Positions 5,755 through 12,596 are shown, counted from the stretch's first letter. The stretch is DNA of 15,664 bases from Fen-999 sp964530115 (GCA_964530115.1 CAZGYD010000184.1:1-15664), one strand, 5' to 3'. Program-made: numbers and translations. Notes: generated by a model from the letters alone, not told the origin.

Positions 5755-6784
5755 CCTGATTAACAAGGCTCAGCCTGTGAGCCAGTGGGGGCAGCAAACT
5801 GGCATTGCTCGATTTTCCAAGGAGATAAGCGATGCCGAAGAACGAAGTGCAGTTTCAGCGGGGCATGAGTTTGAGCGATTTTCTGGCGCAGTACGGAACC
5901 AAGGCGCAGTGCGAGCAGGCGTTGTTCGCCTGGCGCTAGCCGCAGGGCTTCGTCTGCCCGGAATGCGGACACGACGGCTATTGCGTGCTCAGCCGCGGGC
6001 TCTACCAGTGCCATCGCTGCCGGCGCCAGACTTCCGTGACCGCCGGGACGCTGTTGGCTGGCACCGAGTTGCCGCTGACCAAGTGGCTGCTGGCGATCTA
6101 TCTGCCGACCCAATCGAAGAACGGCATCTCGGCGATGAACCTCGCCCGCCAATCGGGCGTCTGCTACAACGGCGCCTGGCTCATGAAGCACAAACTCATG
6201 CAGGCGATGCTGGAGCGCGAGCAGGGCCGCAAGCTCATGGGCATTGAGCAGATGGATGACGCCTACTGGGGCGGCCGGCGTCGCGGCTACAAGCGCGGAC
6301 GCGGCACGCGCGGCAAGACGCCCTTTTTGGCGGCCGTGGCGACCGATCCGGTGAGCGGCAAACCGCTGACGATGCGCATGGATCGGGTCAAGGGCTTTCG
6401 CTCCAGAGAGATCGGCCGCTGGAGCCGGCGTCGTCTCACCCCGGGCAGCGACGTGCGCTCGGATGCGCTGGCGTGCTTCCGCGCCGTCGAGCGCGCCGGT
6501 TGTGCCCATACCCCGCTCAATACCAGTGGGGCGGCGGGGCGGCGCAACCGCAAATACCTCAACTGGGTCGATACGATGCTGGGCAACGTCAAGAATGCGA
6601 TGCACGGAACCTGCCACGCCATCCGGGCCAAGCCTCTGCCGCGCTACCTGGCCGAATTCGCCTATCGCTTCAACCGACGATTCGATCTCGCCGGCATGGT
6701 TGCTCGCCTCGGCGCCGCAGCCGCGCTCACGCTGCCCATGCCATATCGGTTCGTAACGTTGGCTGACGTTCATCGGTAATCAGG
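5755..6784 (+). mobile_element. IS1595-family insertion sequence, inactive transposase
   Basis: About 1,030 bp. The left end CCTGATTA (5755-5762) is inverted at the right end as TAATCAGG (6777-6784). The similarity extends imperfectly inward to TCAGCC at both ends, giving a candidate terminal inverted repeat of about 21-24 bp. A 6-bp stem-loop, GGCTCA/TGAGCC (5767-5783), lies just inside the left end. The expected 8-bp target duplication is absent: the flanks are AGAGTGAT and CGCGTGCC. The right end runs directly into the right 115-bp repeat. Termini are inferred; the family is clear from the transposase. Confidence 0.75.
5832..6779 (+). pseudogene. IS1595-family transposase interrupted by one amber codon
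   Basis: One continuous frame of 315 codons from ATG 5832 to TAA 6777, broken only by TAG at 5937-5939 (codon 36). Context is LFAWR-stop-PQGFVCPECG. Family members commonly have a tryptophan here, so TGG to TAG is the simplest explanation. After the stop come a zinc ribbon (C42/C45 and C60/C63) and the ISXO2-like DDE domain, with MDDAYWGG (first Asp 142), SDALACF (Asp 211) and LGNVKNAMHGT (N252, K254, consistent with a DDNK-type subgroup), then YLAEFAYRFNRRFDL. No frameshift or other damage is seen, so inactivation looks recent. A restart at GTG 5985 would lose half of the zinc ribbon. Suppression is not excluded. Confidence 0.88.
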
Positions 6785-6897
6785 CGCGTGCCGTCCCGGC
6801 TCGGGGCGGCCCTTCGCCGGGACTAAGACCCGCCTCCCCCGACCCCTCCTCGCGGAGGGGAGCCTGCGTGCCTCGCTTCGCTCGGGCAGCTTACGGG
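6783..6897 (+). repeat. 115-bp direct repeat, right copy
   Basis: Second copy of 4806-4920, same orientation, two mismatches. It begins at the right end of the IS, and the first two bases overlap the IS terminus. Its internal palindrome is CCCCTCC-TCGC-GGAGGGG (6843-6860). The sequence after it (6898-6950) continues into another partial unit: 34 bp at 6917-6950 is identical to 4788-4821, upstream of and into the left copy. Confidence 0.9.
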
Positions 6898-6964
6898 CCG
6901 CTCCGATCGACCCGCGTTGCGGTTTGCGCCTTTCGGCGCGTGCCGTCCCGCTCTTCCCCTTCTC

Positions 6965-7082
6965 CCACGATGTTCTTGGCGCCCTTCATGGTCTTGGTGG
7001 TGAATCCTGCTTTTCCTTAGCGCTCTCTGTGTCCTCTGTGGTGAAGACGCATTCCCGCCGGCGTGTTACGACGGCTGAGTTT
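6965..7082 (+). repeat. Half copy of a MITE-like intergenic element, ending in 23-bp motif copy 2
   Basis: Aligns over its length with 12482-12596 (with a 3-bp insertion): shared CCACGATGTTC start, CTTGGTG-AATCCTGC core, a GTGGTGAA-type arm and the 23-bp motif at 7060-7082. The opposite arm found at 12414-12443 is missing, so this copy cannot form the long hairpin. Confidence 0.75.
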
Positions 7083-7309
7083 CGCGGAACACGCTGAACC
7101 CGTGTGGCGGCGGTCTCCCGCGCCGCTTCGCCTTTTCCCGACGGCCATGATCGGAATGTGGGTTATGGCGATCCTGTCAGTCGGCACTGCCAGTTGGCAT
7201 CCGCGTCCGCGGCAGTGGCGGGCGACGGAGGCACGGACGGTGCCGGCCGGCAGCGATGAAACCGCACGTCGGCGGCCGACGGGCGTCCGCGAACGAATTG
7301 GCACGATCC

Positions 7310-7323
7310 TTGATTGAGATCAA
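7310..7323. promoter_or_regulatory. Consensus FNR/ANR binding site
   Basis: TTGATTGAGATCAA matches the FNR/ANR/Dnr-type consensus TTGAT-N4-ATCAA at every defined base. It is 31 nt upstream of the NifX-like start and is the first regulatory signal of the cyd cluster. If it acted at the classical -41.5 position the transcript would start inside the ATG region, so it may repress, or act on a promoter I cannot place. Confidence 0.75.
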
Positions 7324-7354
7324 GGCAATGTTCGAGTTGCCAAGGAGGACACGC

Positions 7355-7741
7355 ATGCGCTTCGCCGTCACCAGCCAGAATTTCCGCACCGTCACCGGCC
7401 ATGCCGGCAAGGCCCGGCGCTTCATCGTCTTCGAGGCGAGCGGCCCGGACGAGATCGTCGAGGTGAGCCGTCTCGACCTGCCGATCGACATGGCCTTCCA
7501 CGGCTTCGACGACCGCCGGCCGCATCCGGTCGACGAGGCCGATGTGCTGATCACCGGCGGCGCCGGCGAGGGCTTCGTGATGCGCATGGCGCGCCGAGGC
7601 ATCCGCGTCGTGCGCACCGGCGAGACCGATCCGGTCGAGGCGGTCCGGGGCTGCTTTACCGGCAATCTCAAGCCGCCGGTGCCGCACGATCACGATCACG
7701 CGCACGGCGAAGGCCATCATTCCTGCGGCTGCGGCCACTGA
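7355..7741 (+). CDS. NifX/NifB-type dinitrogenase cofactor-binding domain protein with a His/Cys-rich tail
   Basis: 128 residues. The domain (about 1-105) is the NifX/NafY-like fold that carries FeMo-cofactor or other metalloclusters. It opens MRFAVTSQNFRTVTGHAGKARRFIVFE and has LITGGAGEGFVMRMARRGIRVV later, the usual pattern of stand-alone members. The tail (111-128) is HDHDHAHGEGHHSCGCGH, a likely metal-binding end. Many genomes carry such proteins outside nif clusters with unknown roles. Here it precedes cydP-cydABX by 66 nt in the same direction, behind an FNR site, so a role in metal handling for, or co-regulation with, the bd oxidase is inferred. No nif genes are visible. AAGGAGG at 7342-7348 supports the start. 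Confidence 0.82.
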   Translation: MRFAVTSQNFRTVTGHAGKARRFIVFEASGPDEIVEVSRLDLPIDMAFHGFDDRRPHPVDEADVLITGGAGEGFVMRMARRGIRVVRTGETDPVEAVRGCFTGNLKPPVPHDHDHAHGEGHHSCGCGH

Positions 7742-7807
7742 GGCACACCGCGGCAACGCGCCGCGCGACATCACACCGCATTCCGCCGTCCGCTTTCCGT
7801 CTCGATA

Positions 7808-8083
7808 ATGCCGCCCGCCATGCCCACGCTCATCCGCTCCGCGCAGGACCGCAAGCTCATTCGGCACATCGTCTGGGTACTCGCGCTCAAGGTGCTGCTG
7901 CTCTACGGCCTCTGGAAGGCCTTCTTCAGCGCGCCGGTGCTGCCGAAGATGACCGAGGGCATGGACCCCGGCCGGGTGGCCGCTGCGCTGGTCGCGCCGG
8001 GCGTTGACCCGTCCGCGCCGGCTGGCGGCCCGCCCGATCACAACAGGCTTTCCTCATCCAACTCCGACAAGGCACAACCATGA
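7808..8083 (+). CDS. cydP: CydP-like small cytochrome bd-associated membrane protein
   Basis: 91 residues from ATG 7808, or 87 from the in-frame ATG 7820; neither has a clear Shine-Dalgarno. It has one transmembrane helix, roughly 20-40 (HIVWVLALKVLLLYGLWKAFF), preceded by a basic DRKLIRH segment and followed by a short soluble tail containing PGRVAAALV. This layout, directly upstream of cydA, matches the small protein known as CydP in proteobacterial cyd operons, thought to be an accessory subunit of the oxidase. The last 4 nt overlap the cydA start (ATGA, 8080-8083), so the two are translationally coupled. The tail after residue 65 is low-complexity and probably not conserved. The name rests on context and overall pattern. 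Confidence 0.72.
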   Translation: MPPAMPTLIRSAQDRKLIRHIVWVLALKVLLLYGLWKAFFSAPVLPKMTEGMDPGRVAAALVAPGVDPSAPAGGPPDHNRLSSSNSDKAQP

Positions 8084-9654
8084 TCACCGAAGAAGTCGTC
8101 GACCTCTCGCGGCTGCAATTCGCGGCCACCGCCATGTATCACTTTCTCTTCGTCCCCCTGACGCTGGGCCTGTCCTTCATCCTGGCGATCATGGAGACGG
8201 TCTATGTGATGACCGGCAAGGAGATCTACCGGGACATGACCAAGTTCTGGGGCAAGCTCTTCGGCATCAACTTCGCGCTCGGCGTCACCACCGGCATCAC
8301 GATGGAGTTCCAGTTCGGCACCAACTGGGCCTATTACTCGCACTACGTCGGCGACATCTTCGGCGCGCCGCTGGCGATCGAGGGCCTGATGGCCTTCTTC
8401 CTCGAATCGACCTTCATCGGCCTGTTCTTCTTCGGCTGGGACAGGATGTCCAAGCGCCAGCACCTGGCGATCACCTATCTGACGGCGATCGGCTCGAACC
8501 TCTCGGCGCTGTGGATCCTGATCGCCAACGGCTGGATGCAGAACCCGGTCGGCGCCGAGTTCAGCTACGTGACGATGCGCATGGAGATGACCTCGTTCTG
8601 GGATCTGCTCTTCAACCCGGCGGCGCAGGCCAAGTTCGTGCACACCGTCTCGGCCGGCTACGTCACCGGCGCGCTCTTCGTGCTCGGCGTCTCCTCGTGG
8701 TATCTGCTGAAGGGCAAACATATCGAGTTTGCCAAGCGCTCGTTTCGCATCGCCGCGGCCTTCGGCTTCGCCTCGGCGCTGTCGGTGATCGTGCTCGGCG
8801 ACGAATCGGGCTACGCGGTCACCGAGCACCAGCAGACCAAGCTGGCGGCGATGGAGGGCATGTGGCACACCGAAAAGGCACCCGCGCCCTTCACGCTGTT
8901 CGCGATTCCCGACGACGAGGCGCGCAAGAACCACGCCGAGGTGCAGATTCCCTATGCGCTCGGCTTGATCGCCACGCGTTCGACCAAGACCGAGCTGCCG
9001 GGCATCGACCGGCTCGAGGAGCAGGCGGCGGCGCGCATCGAGCGCGGCATCGTCGCCGTCAAGACGCTGGAGAAGCTGCGCGCCGGCGAGGACACCGAGG
9101 AGAATCGCGCCGTCTTCGAAGCGCACAAGGCCGATCTCGGCTTCGGCCTGCTGCTGAAGAAATACACGGCCGACGTCGCCGCCGCCACGCCCGAGATGAT
9201 CGCCCAGGCCGCGCGCGATTCGATCCCGAAGGTCGCGCCGATGTTCTGGACCTTCCGCATCATGGTCTTCCTCGGCTTCTCCTTCCTCGTGCTGTTCGCC
9301 TTCGCCTTCTGGTACTCGGCGAAGAACAGCTTCCAGGACAAGCGCTGGCTGCTCAAGTGGGCGCTCTGGTGGATCCCGATGCCGTGGATCGCCTCGGAAA
9401 TGGGCTGGTTCGTCGCCGAATACGGCCGGCAGCCCTGGACCATCTACGGCGTGCTGCCGACCCACCTGTCGACCTCGACGCTCTCCGCCGCCAGCCTCTA
9501 TGGCTCGCTCGCCGGCTTCCTGTTCTTCTACACGGGACTCCTGGTCGTCGAGATGTACCTGATGTTCAAGTACGCGCGCCTCGGGCCCGCCAGCCTCGGC
9601 ACCGGCCGCTATGAAGGCGAAACCTCCGTTCAACCCGCCCGCCAAGGAGCCTGA
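8080..9654 (+). CDS. cydA: Cytochrome bd ubiquinol oxidase subunit I
   Basis: 524 residues, nine predicted membrane helices. CydA carries all three haems and the quinol site of the oxygen-reducing bd oxidase. Residues corresponding to E. coli CydA are present: H21 (H19, haem d/b595 region), E101 and E109 (E99, E107), H188 and M395 (haem b558 ligands H186, M393), K254 and E259 (Q-loop K252, E257), and the GRQPW motif (449-453). The length equals the E. coli protein, with a complete hydrophilic Q-loop between about 245 and 388, so this is the long-Q-loop type, not the short cyanide-insensitive CioA type. It is coupled to cydP by an ATGA overlap; cydB follows 2 nt after the stop. Confidence 0.97.
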   Translation: MITEEVVDLSRLQFAATAMYHFLFVPLTLGLSFILAIMETVYVMTGKEIYRDMTKFWGKLFGINFALGVTTGITMEFQFGTNWAYYSHYVGDIFGAPLAIEGLMAFFLESTFIGLFFFGWDRMSKRQHLAITYLTAIGSNLSALWILIANGWMQNPVGAEFSYVTMRMEMTSFWDLLFNPAAQAKFVHTVSAGYVTGALFVLGVSSWYLLKGKHIEFAKRSFRIAAAFGFASALSVIVLGDESGYAVTEHQQTKLAAMEGMWHTEKAPAPFTLFAIPDDEARKNHAEVQIPYALGLIATRSTKTELPGIDRLEEQAAARIERGIVAVKTLEKLRAGEDTEENRAVFEAHKADLGFGLLLKKYTADVAAATPEMIAQAARDSIPKVAPMFWTFRIMVFLGFSFLVLFAFAFWYSAKNSFQDKRWLLKWALWWIPMPWIASEMGWFVAEYGRQPWTIYGVLPTHLSTSTLSAASLYGSLAGFLFFYTGLLVVEMYLMFKYARLGPASLGTGRYEGETSVQPARQGA

Positions 9655-9656
9655 AC

Positions 9657-10796
9657 ATGTTCGACTATGAAACCCTGAAGTTCGTCTGGTGGCTGCTCGT
9701 CGGTGTGCTGCTCCTGGGCTTCGCCGTCATGGATGGCCACGACATGGGCGTGGGCACGCTCCTGCCTTTCGTCGCCAAGGACGACGTCGAGCGCCGCGTC
9801 GTCATCAACACCGTGGGACCGCACTGGGACGGCAACCAGGTCTGGTTCATCACCGGCGGCGGCGCGATCTTCGCCGCCTGGCCGCTGGTCTATGCCACCG
9901 CCTTCTCCGGCTTCTACTGGGCGATGCTCGCGGTGCTCTGGGCGCTCTTTTTCCGCCCGGTCGGCTTCGACTACCGCTCGAAAGTGAACAACCCGACCTG
10001 GCGCGCGGCCTGGGACTGGGGCCTGTTCGTCGGCGGCGCGGTGCCGGCGTTGATCTTCGGCGTTGCCTTCGGCAACCTGCTGCTCGGCGTGCCCTTCCAC
10101 TTCCAGGAGAACCTGATGCCGGTCTATACCGGCAGCTTCTGGGCGCTGCTCAACCCCTTCGCGCTCTTGGCCGGCGTGGTCAGCCTGGCGATGCTGACCT
10201 TCCACGGCGCCAACTACCTGATGATCCGCACCGAAGGTGACATCTACGCGCGGGCGAAGAAGGCGTCGCTGCTCTTCGGCGCGCTGATGCTCGTTGCCTT
10301 CGCTGCCGCCGGCGTCTGGGTCTCGTCGGGCATGAACGGCTACGTCATCACCTCGGCCGTCGATGCCAATGCGCTGCCCAACCCGCTCGCCAAGACCGTG
10401 GAGCTGCAACCGGGCGCCTGGCTCGCCAACTTCCAGAAGCAGCCGCTCCTGTGGCTCGTGCCCGGCGCAGGCATCATAGGCGGGCTCCTGGCGCTGCTGT
10501 TCGCGGCCAAGGATCGGCCAGGGCTCGCCTTCATCGGCAGCGCCATCGCCGAGCTGGGCGTCATCGGCACCGCGGGCGTGGCGATGTTCCCGTTCGTGAT
10601 GCCCTCGTCGTCCGATCCGAAGTCCAGCCTCACGGCCTGGGACAGCGTCTCGAGCCACCTGACGCTCGAGATCATGTTCTGGGCGGCGCTGATCTTCACG
10701 CCGATCATCATCGCCTACACCGGCTGGGCCTACAAGGTGATGTCGGGCAAGGTCACCAAGGCCTATATCCGGTCGAACGAACGTTCGGCCTACTGA
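9657..10796 (+). CDS. cydB: Cytochrome bd ubiquinol oxidase subunit II
   Basis: 379 residues, the same length as E. coli CydB, with about eight membrane helices. Signatures seen: GFAVMDGHDMGVGTLLPF (21-38, with D29), NTVGPHWDGNQVWFITGGGAIFAAWP (51-76, with W57 and D58, conserved residues near the quinone and proton path), and a C-terminal TPIIIAYTGWAYKVMSGKV. It forms the heterodimeric core of the oxidase with CydA. AAGGAG (9644-9649), inside the end of cydA, serves as its Shine-Dalgarno, and the 2-nt gap implies coupled translation. Nothing unusual in the sequence. Confidence 0.97.
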   Translation: MFDYETLKFVWWLLVGVLLLGFAVMDGHDMGVGTLLPFVAKDDVERRVVINTVGPHWDGNQVWFITGGGAIFAAWPLVYATAFSGFYWAMLAVLWALFFRPVGFDYRSKVNNPTWRAAWDWGLFVGGAVPALIFGVAFGNLLLGVPFHFQENLMPVYTGSFWALLNPFALLAGVVSLAMLTFHGANYLMIRTEGDIYARAKKASLLFGALMLVAFAAAGVWVSSGMNGYVITSAVDANALPNPLAKTVELQPGAWLANFQKQPLLWLVPGAGIIGGLLALLFAAKDRPGLAFIGSAIAELGVIGTAGVAMFPFVMPSSSDPKSSLTAWDSVSSHLTLEIMFWAALIFTPIIIAYTGWAYKVMSGKVTKAYIRSNERSAY

Positions 10797-10813
10797 TTTC
10801 GAGGAGAATTTTC

Positions 10814-10915
10814 ATGTGGTATTTCACCTGGGTGCTCGGCCTCGCCATGGCCGTCCTGCTCGCCGTCGTCAACGCGATGTGGTTCGAGGCGCAGGAGAAC
10901 GACAAGACGCAGTGA
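10814..10915 (+). CDS. cydX: Cytochrome bd oxidase small subunit CydX
   Basis: 33 residues: MWYFTWVLGLAMAVLLAVVN and then AMWFEAQENDKTQ. This is the CydX pattern: an MWYF.W.LG start, a single membrane helix, an acidic Glu in the WFE segment and a short charged tail. CydX stabilises the CydAB haems and is needed for full activity. GAGGAG at 10801-10806 gives a good Shine-Dalgarno 7 nt upstream. It lies 17 nt after cydB, ending the operon. Its small size makes it easy to miss in automatic annotation. Confidence 0.95.
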   Translation: MWYFTWVLGLAMAVLLAVVNAMWFEAQENDKTQ

Positions 10916-10928
10916 CCGGCGGGAGCCG

Positions 10929-10954
10929 GACCGGCCGCCGGATGGCGGCCGGTC
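10929..10954 (+). terminator. Hairpin downstream of cydX, possible terminator
   Basis: GACCGGCCGCC, a GGAT loop, then GGCGGCCGGTC: an 11-bp perfect stem starting 13 nt after the cydX stop. No T-run follows, so it may only stabilise the 3' end. A second imperfect hairpin, GGCCGCGCG/CGCGCGGCC, follows at about 10976-11003, between the convergent cyd operon and membrane-protein gene. Confidence 0.5.
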
Positions 10955-11006
10955 GGCAACGACGGGGTGGTCAGGCCGCGCGGACCCTCGGGGTCGCGCG
11001 GCCGCC

Positions 11007-11029
11007 GGCGTGTGACGACGGCTGAGTTT
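11007..11029 (+). repeat. 23-bp dispersed intergenic motif, copy 3
   Basis: One mismatch from copy 1 (TGTGACG instead of TGTTACG). It directly abuts the stop codon of the membrane-protein gene that ends at 11030 on the minus strand and is not preceded by the longer element. Confidence 0.75.
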
Positions 11030-12214
11030 TCAGGCCGCGCGGGCCACGAGAATCTTGCGCGTGAGGTAGAACAGCGCGAACACGGTCACGGCCTGAACGA
11101 CGACCAGGGGCGACAGCAGGGCCAGGTAGAGCGACGACATGTGCGCCACCAGGCCGGTCTTGACGAGACCGACATTGACGAAGAACACGCCGAAGACGAA
11201 CAGCGCGACGCCCGGGCAGATCAGCGCGAAGGTGCCGGCGTTGCCCTTGTCGCCGAAGACGTAGTCGCAGAAATAGCCGAGCCTGCGCATCACGGTCCAG
11301 CCGATCAGGGCGAAGAGGATCTGCACCGAGAGCAGCGTGGCGCTGACCACCAGCAGCGAAGCGGGCGAGCTCGGCGCCTCGAAGCCGTGCGAGAGGCCGT
11401 GCGAGAGGCGGATCCAGGTGATGCCGAGCAGGGTGAGGATCGGGATCATGATCCACAGGCTCGGGCTTGCCTGCTCGTTGATGCCGTGCTTCATCATCGC
11501 GTCGAATCCGAGCACGAGCTTGATCAGCGCCAGCAGCACCGCGGCGCTGAGGAAGAAGAGCGACAGCAGCATGCTGATCGTCTGAACGGTCTTGACGTGG
11601 CTCATCGCCGCGGGCGCCGCGAGGCCGACCGAGATCATCGCCAGGGCGAAGATCGCGATCATCGGCGCGAGGCTGTTGTTGGTGGCGAAATCGACGCCGC
11701 CCTTGGCCAGCACCCGCGCGAAATAGCGGACGAGGATGCGCAGCGCCAGCACGCCGATGGCGAAGAACGCCAGGATCGCGCCCGGGAACAGCCATTCGAC
11801 GACGCTCCAGAGATTGGGCACGAACAGCGCGCCGAGGACGAAGAGCACATTGATGCTCATCGCCAGCGTCAGCGGAATCGCCATCAGCGTGATCTCGGCG
11901 TTCGACGACATGAACGCCGCGAACGAGTCGCTCCGCCGGAACAGCCTGTATTCGCGGAAGTTCCAGAAGAGGAGCCTGAAATGCAGGTAGGCGAGGTAGG
12001 CGATCGCCGCGAGATCCAGCGCCAGCAGGCCGGCGATCCACGGGTCGTCGCCGGTCAGCAGCGGCCAGACGTGATTGAACGTCAGCATCGGGGTGTCCGG
12101 GTGCTTGATGAAGAAGAACGGGTACATGAAAAAGGAGACCGAAAGACCTCCGGCGCCGAGCGAGGCGAGGAAATACAGCGGGCTGTATTTTTCGGCAAGG
12201 TTTCTTTTCAGCAT
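11030..12214 (-). CDS. Polytopic membrane protein, resembles the TsoY family
   Basis: 394 residues with about ten hydrophobic helices and no soluble domain. The start reads KYSPLYFLASLGAGGLSVSFFMY; conserved-looking stretches are SSNAEITLMAIPLTLAMSINVLFVLGALFVPNL (103-135), LIKLVLGF (230-237) and TFALICPGVALFVFGVFF (328-345). From memory this matches proteins labelled TsoY family, in which some homologues are said to carry selenocysteine. Here the candidate position would be C333, encoded as ordinary Cys. The overall fold recalls TehA/SLAC1-type channels, but I cannot confirm that. Function unknown. It faces cydX convergently, and an AT-rich stretch just upstream (12225-12260) probably holds its promoter. 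A 5-bp inverted repeat TCACG/CGTGA (12268-12284) may be an operator. Confidence 0.62.
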   Translation of the reverse strand: MLKRNLAEKYSPLYFLASLGAGGLSVSFFMYPFFFIKHPDTPMLTFNHVWPLLTGDDPWIAGLLALDLAAIAYLAYLHFRLLFWNFREYRLFRRSDSFAAFMSSNAEITLMAIPLTLAMSINVLFVLGALFVPNLWSVVEWLFPGAILAFFAIGVLALRILVRYFARVLAKGGVDFATNNSLAPMIAIFALAMISVGLAAPAAMSHVKTVQTISMLLSLFFLSAAVLLALIKLVLGFDAMMKHGINEQASPSLWIMIPILTLLGITWIRLSHGLSHGFEAPSSPASLLVVSATLLSVQILFALIGWTVMRRLGYFCDYVFGDKGNAGTFALICPGVALFVFGVFFVNVGLVKTGLVAHMSSLYLALLSPLVVVQAVTVFALFYLTRKILVARAA

Positions 12215-12413
12215 GATCTCACCCTACGAATAAGAATATAAGCAGACACTAATATAGCACCGGTTAATCACGAGTTTCCGTGACTACGCTCACACAGATG
12301 CGCTCATGGTGACCCCAAGCCGTCCCACCTGGACGGCCCGGCGACGCCCGCGAGCCATGCTCACGCGGTCGAGCCCAGGGTGACTTCCGGCCGCGGATCC
12401 CCTCGACAATCAT

Positions 12414-12558
12414 TCACCGCAAAGGACGCAGAGCGCGCAGAGAGATAGGGGGACAAGGGGGAACCGCCAAGCGTTTCCCCTCCACGATGTTCCTGGTGCC
12501 CTTCGTGGTCTTGGTGAATCCTGCTGTTCCTCAGCGCCCTCTGCGCCCCTTGCGGTGA
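12414..12558. repeat. MITE-like inverted-repeat element
   Basis: The two ends form a long inverted repeat: 12414-12443 begins TCACCGCAAAGGACGCAGAG, and the reverse complement of 12529-12558 begins TCACCGCAAGGGGCGCAGAG. The 30-bp arms agree except at about five positions, separated by 85 bp. The interior contains CCACGATGTTC and TTCGTGGTCTTGGTGAATCC. It is followed after 15 bp by the 23-bp motif. The right half plus motif recurs at 6965-7082. No coding capacity. Confidence 0.7.
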
Positions 12559-12573
12559 AAACGCTTCCCCGCT

Positions 12574-12596
12574 GGCGTGTTACGGCGGCTGAGTTT
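12574..12596 (+). repeat. 23-bp dispersed intergenic motif, copy 4
   Basis: One mismatch from copy 1 (ACGGCGG instead of ACGACGG). It lies 13 nt downstream of the PCuAC stop codon (minus strand) and at the end of the MITE-like element. Confidence 0.75.

Larger units (their letters stand above)
6898..7354. other. Intergenic region upstream of the NifX-cyd operon
   Basis: 457 bp without a credible gene. In order: the partial structured repeat (6917-6950), a 118-bp element related to 12482-12596 that ends in the 23-bp motif (7060-7082), about 225 bp with no recognisable feature, a TTGGCA hexamer at 7298-7303, the FNR site at 7310-7323, and AAGGAGG at 7342-7348 as Shine-Dalgarno for the NifX-like gene. 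Confidence 0.6.

Noticed and set aside
5747..6792. Target site duplication for the IS1595 element
   Set aside because: The 8-bp flanks, AGAGTGAT and CGCGTGCC, are not alike; either the ends are mis-set or the site was rearranged.
4788..6950. CRISPR array
   Set aside because: The repeats are long, structured and irregularly spaced, with genes between them and no spacers; not a CRISPR layout.
7063..7317. 84-codon open frame before the NifX-like gene
   Set aside because: It begins inside the 23-bp repeat, has no ribosome site and no recognisable features.
8038..9645. Long open frame on the minus strand opposite cydA
   Set aside because: It is antisense to an unmistakable CydA, and its composition (Arg, Glu, Gly, His) is that of a GC-rich shadow frame.
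11214..11217. Selenocysteine codon in the TsoY-like protein
   Set aside because: The frame reads through with an ordinary Cys codon at residue 333; no in-frame TGA, so it is not a selenoprotein here.
10967..12241. 424-codon open frame on the plus strand opposite the membrane-protein gene
   Set aside because: Highly charged, low-complexity translation with no domain; the minus-strand frame has clear membrane helices.
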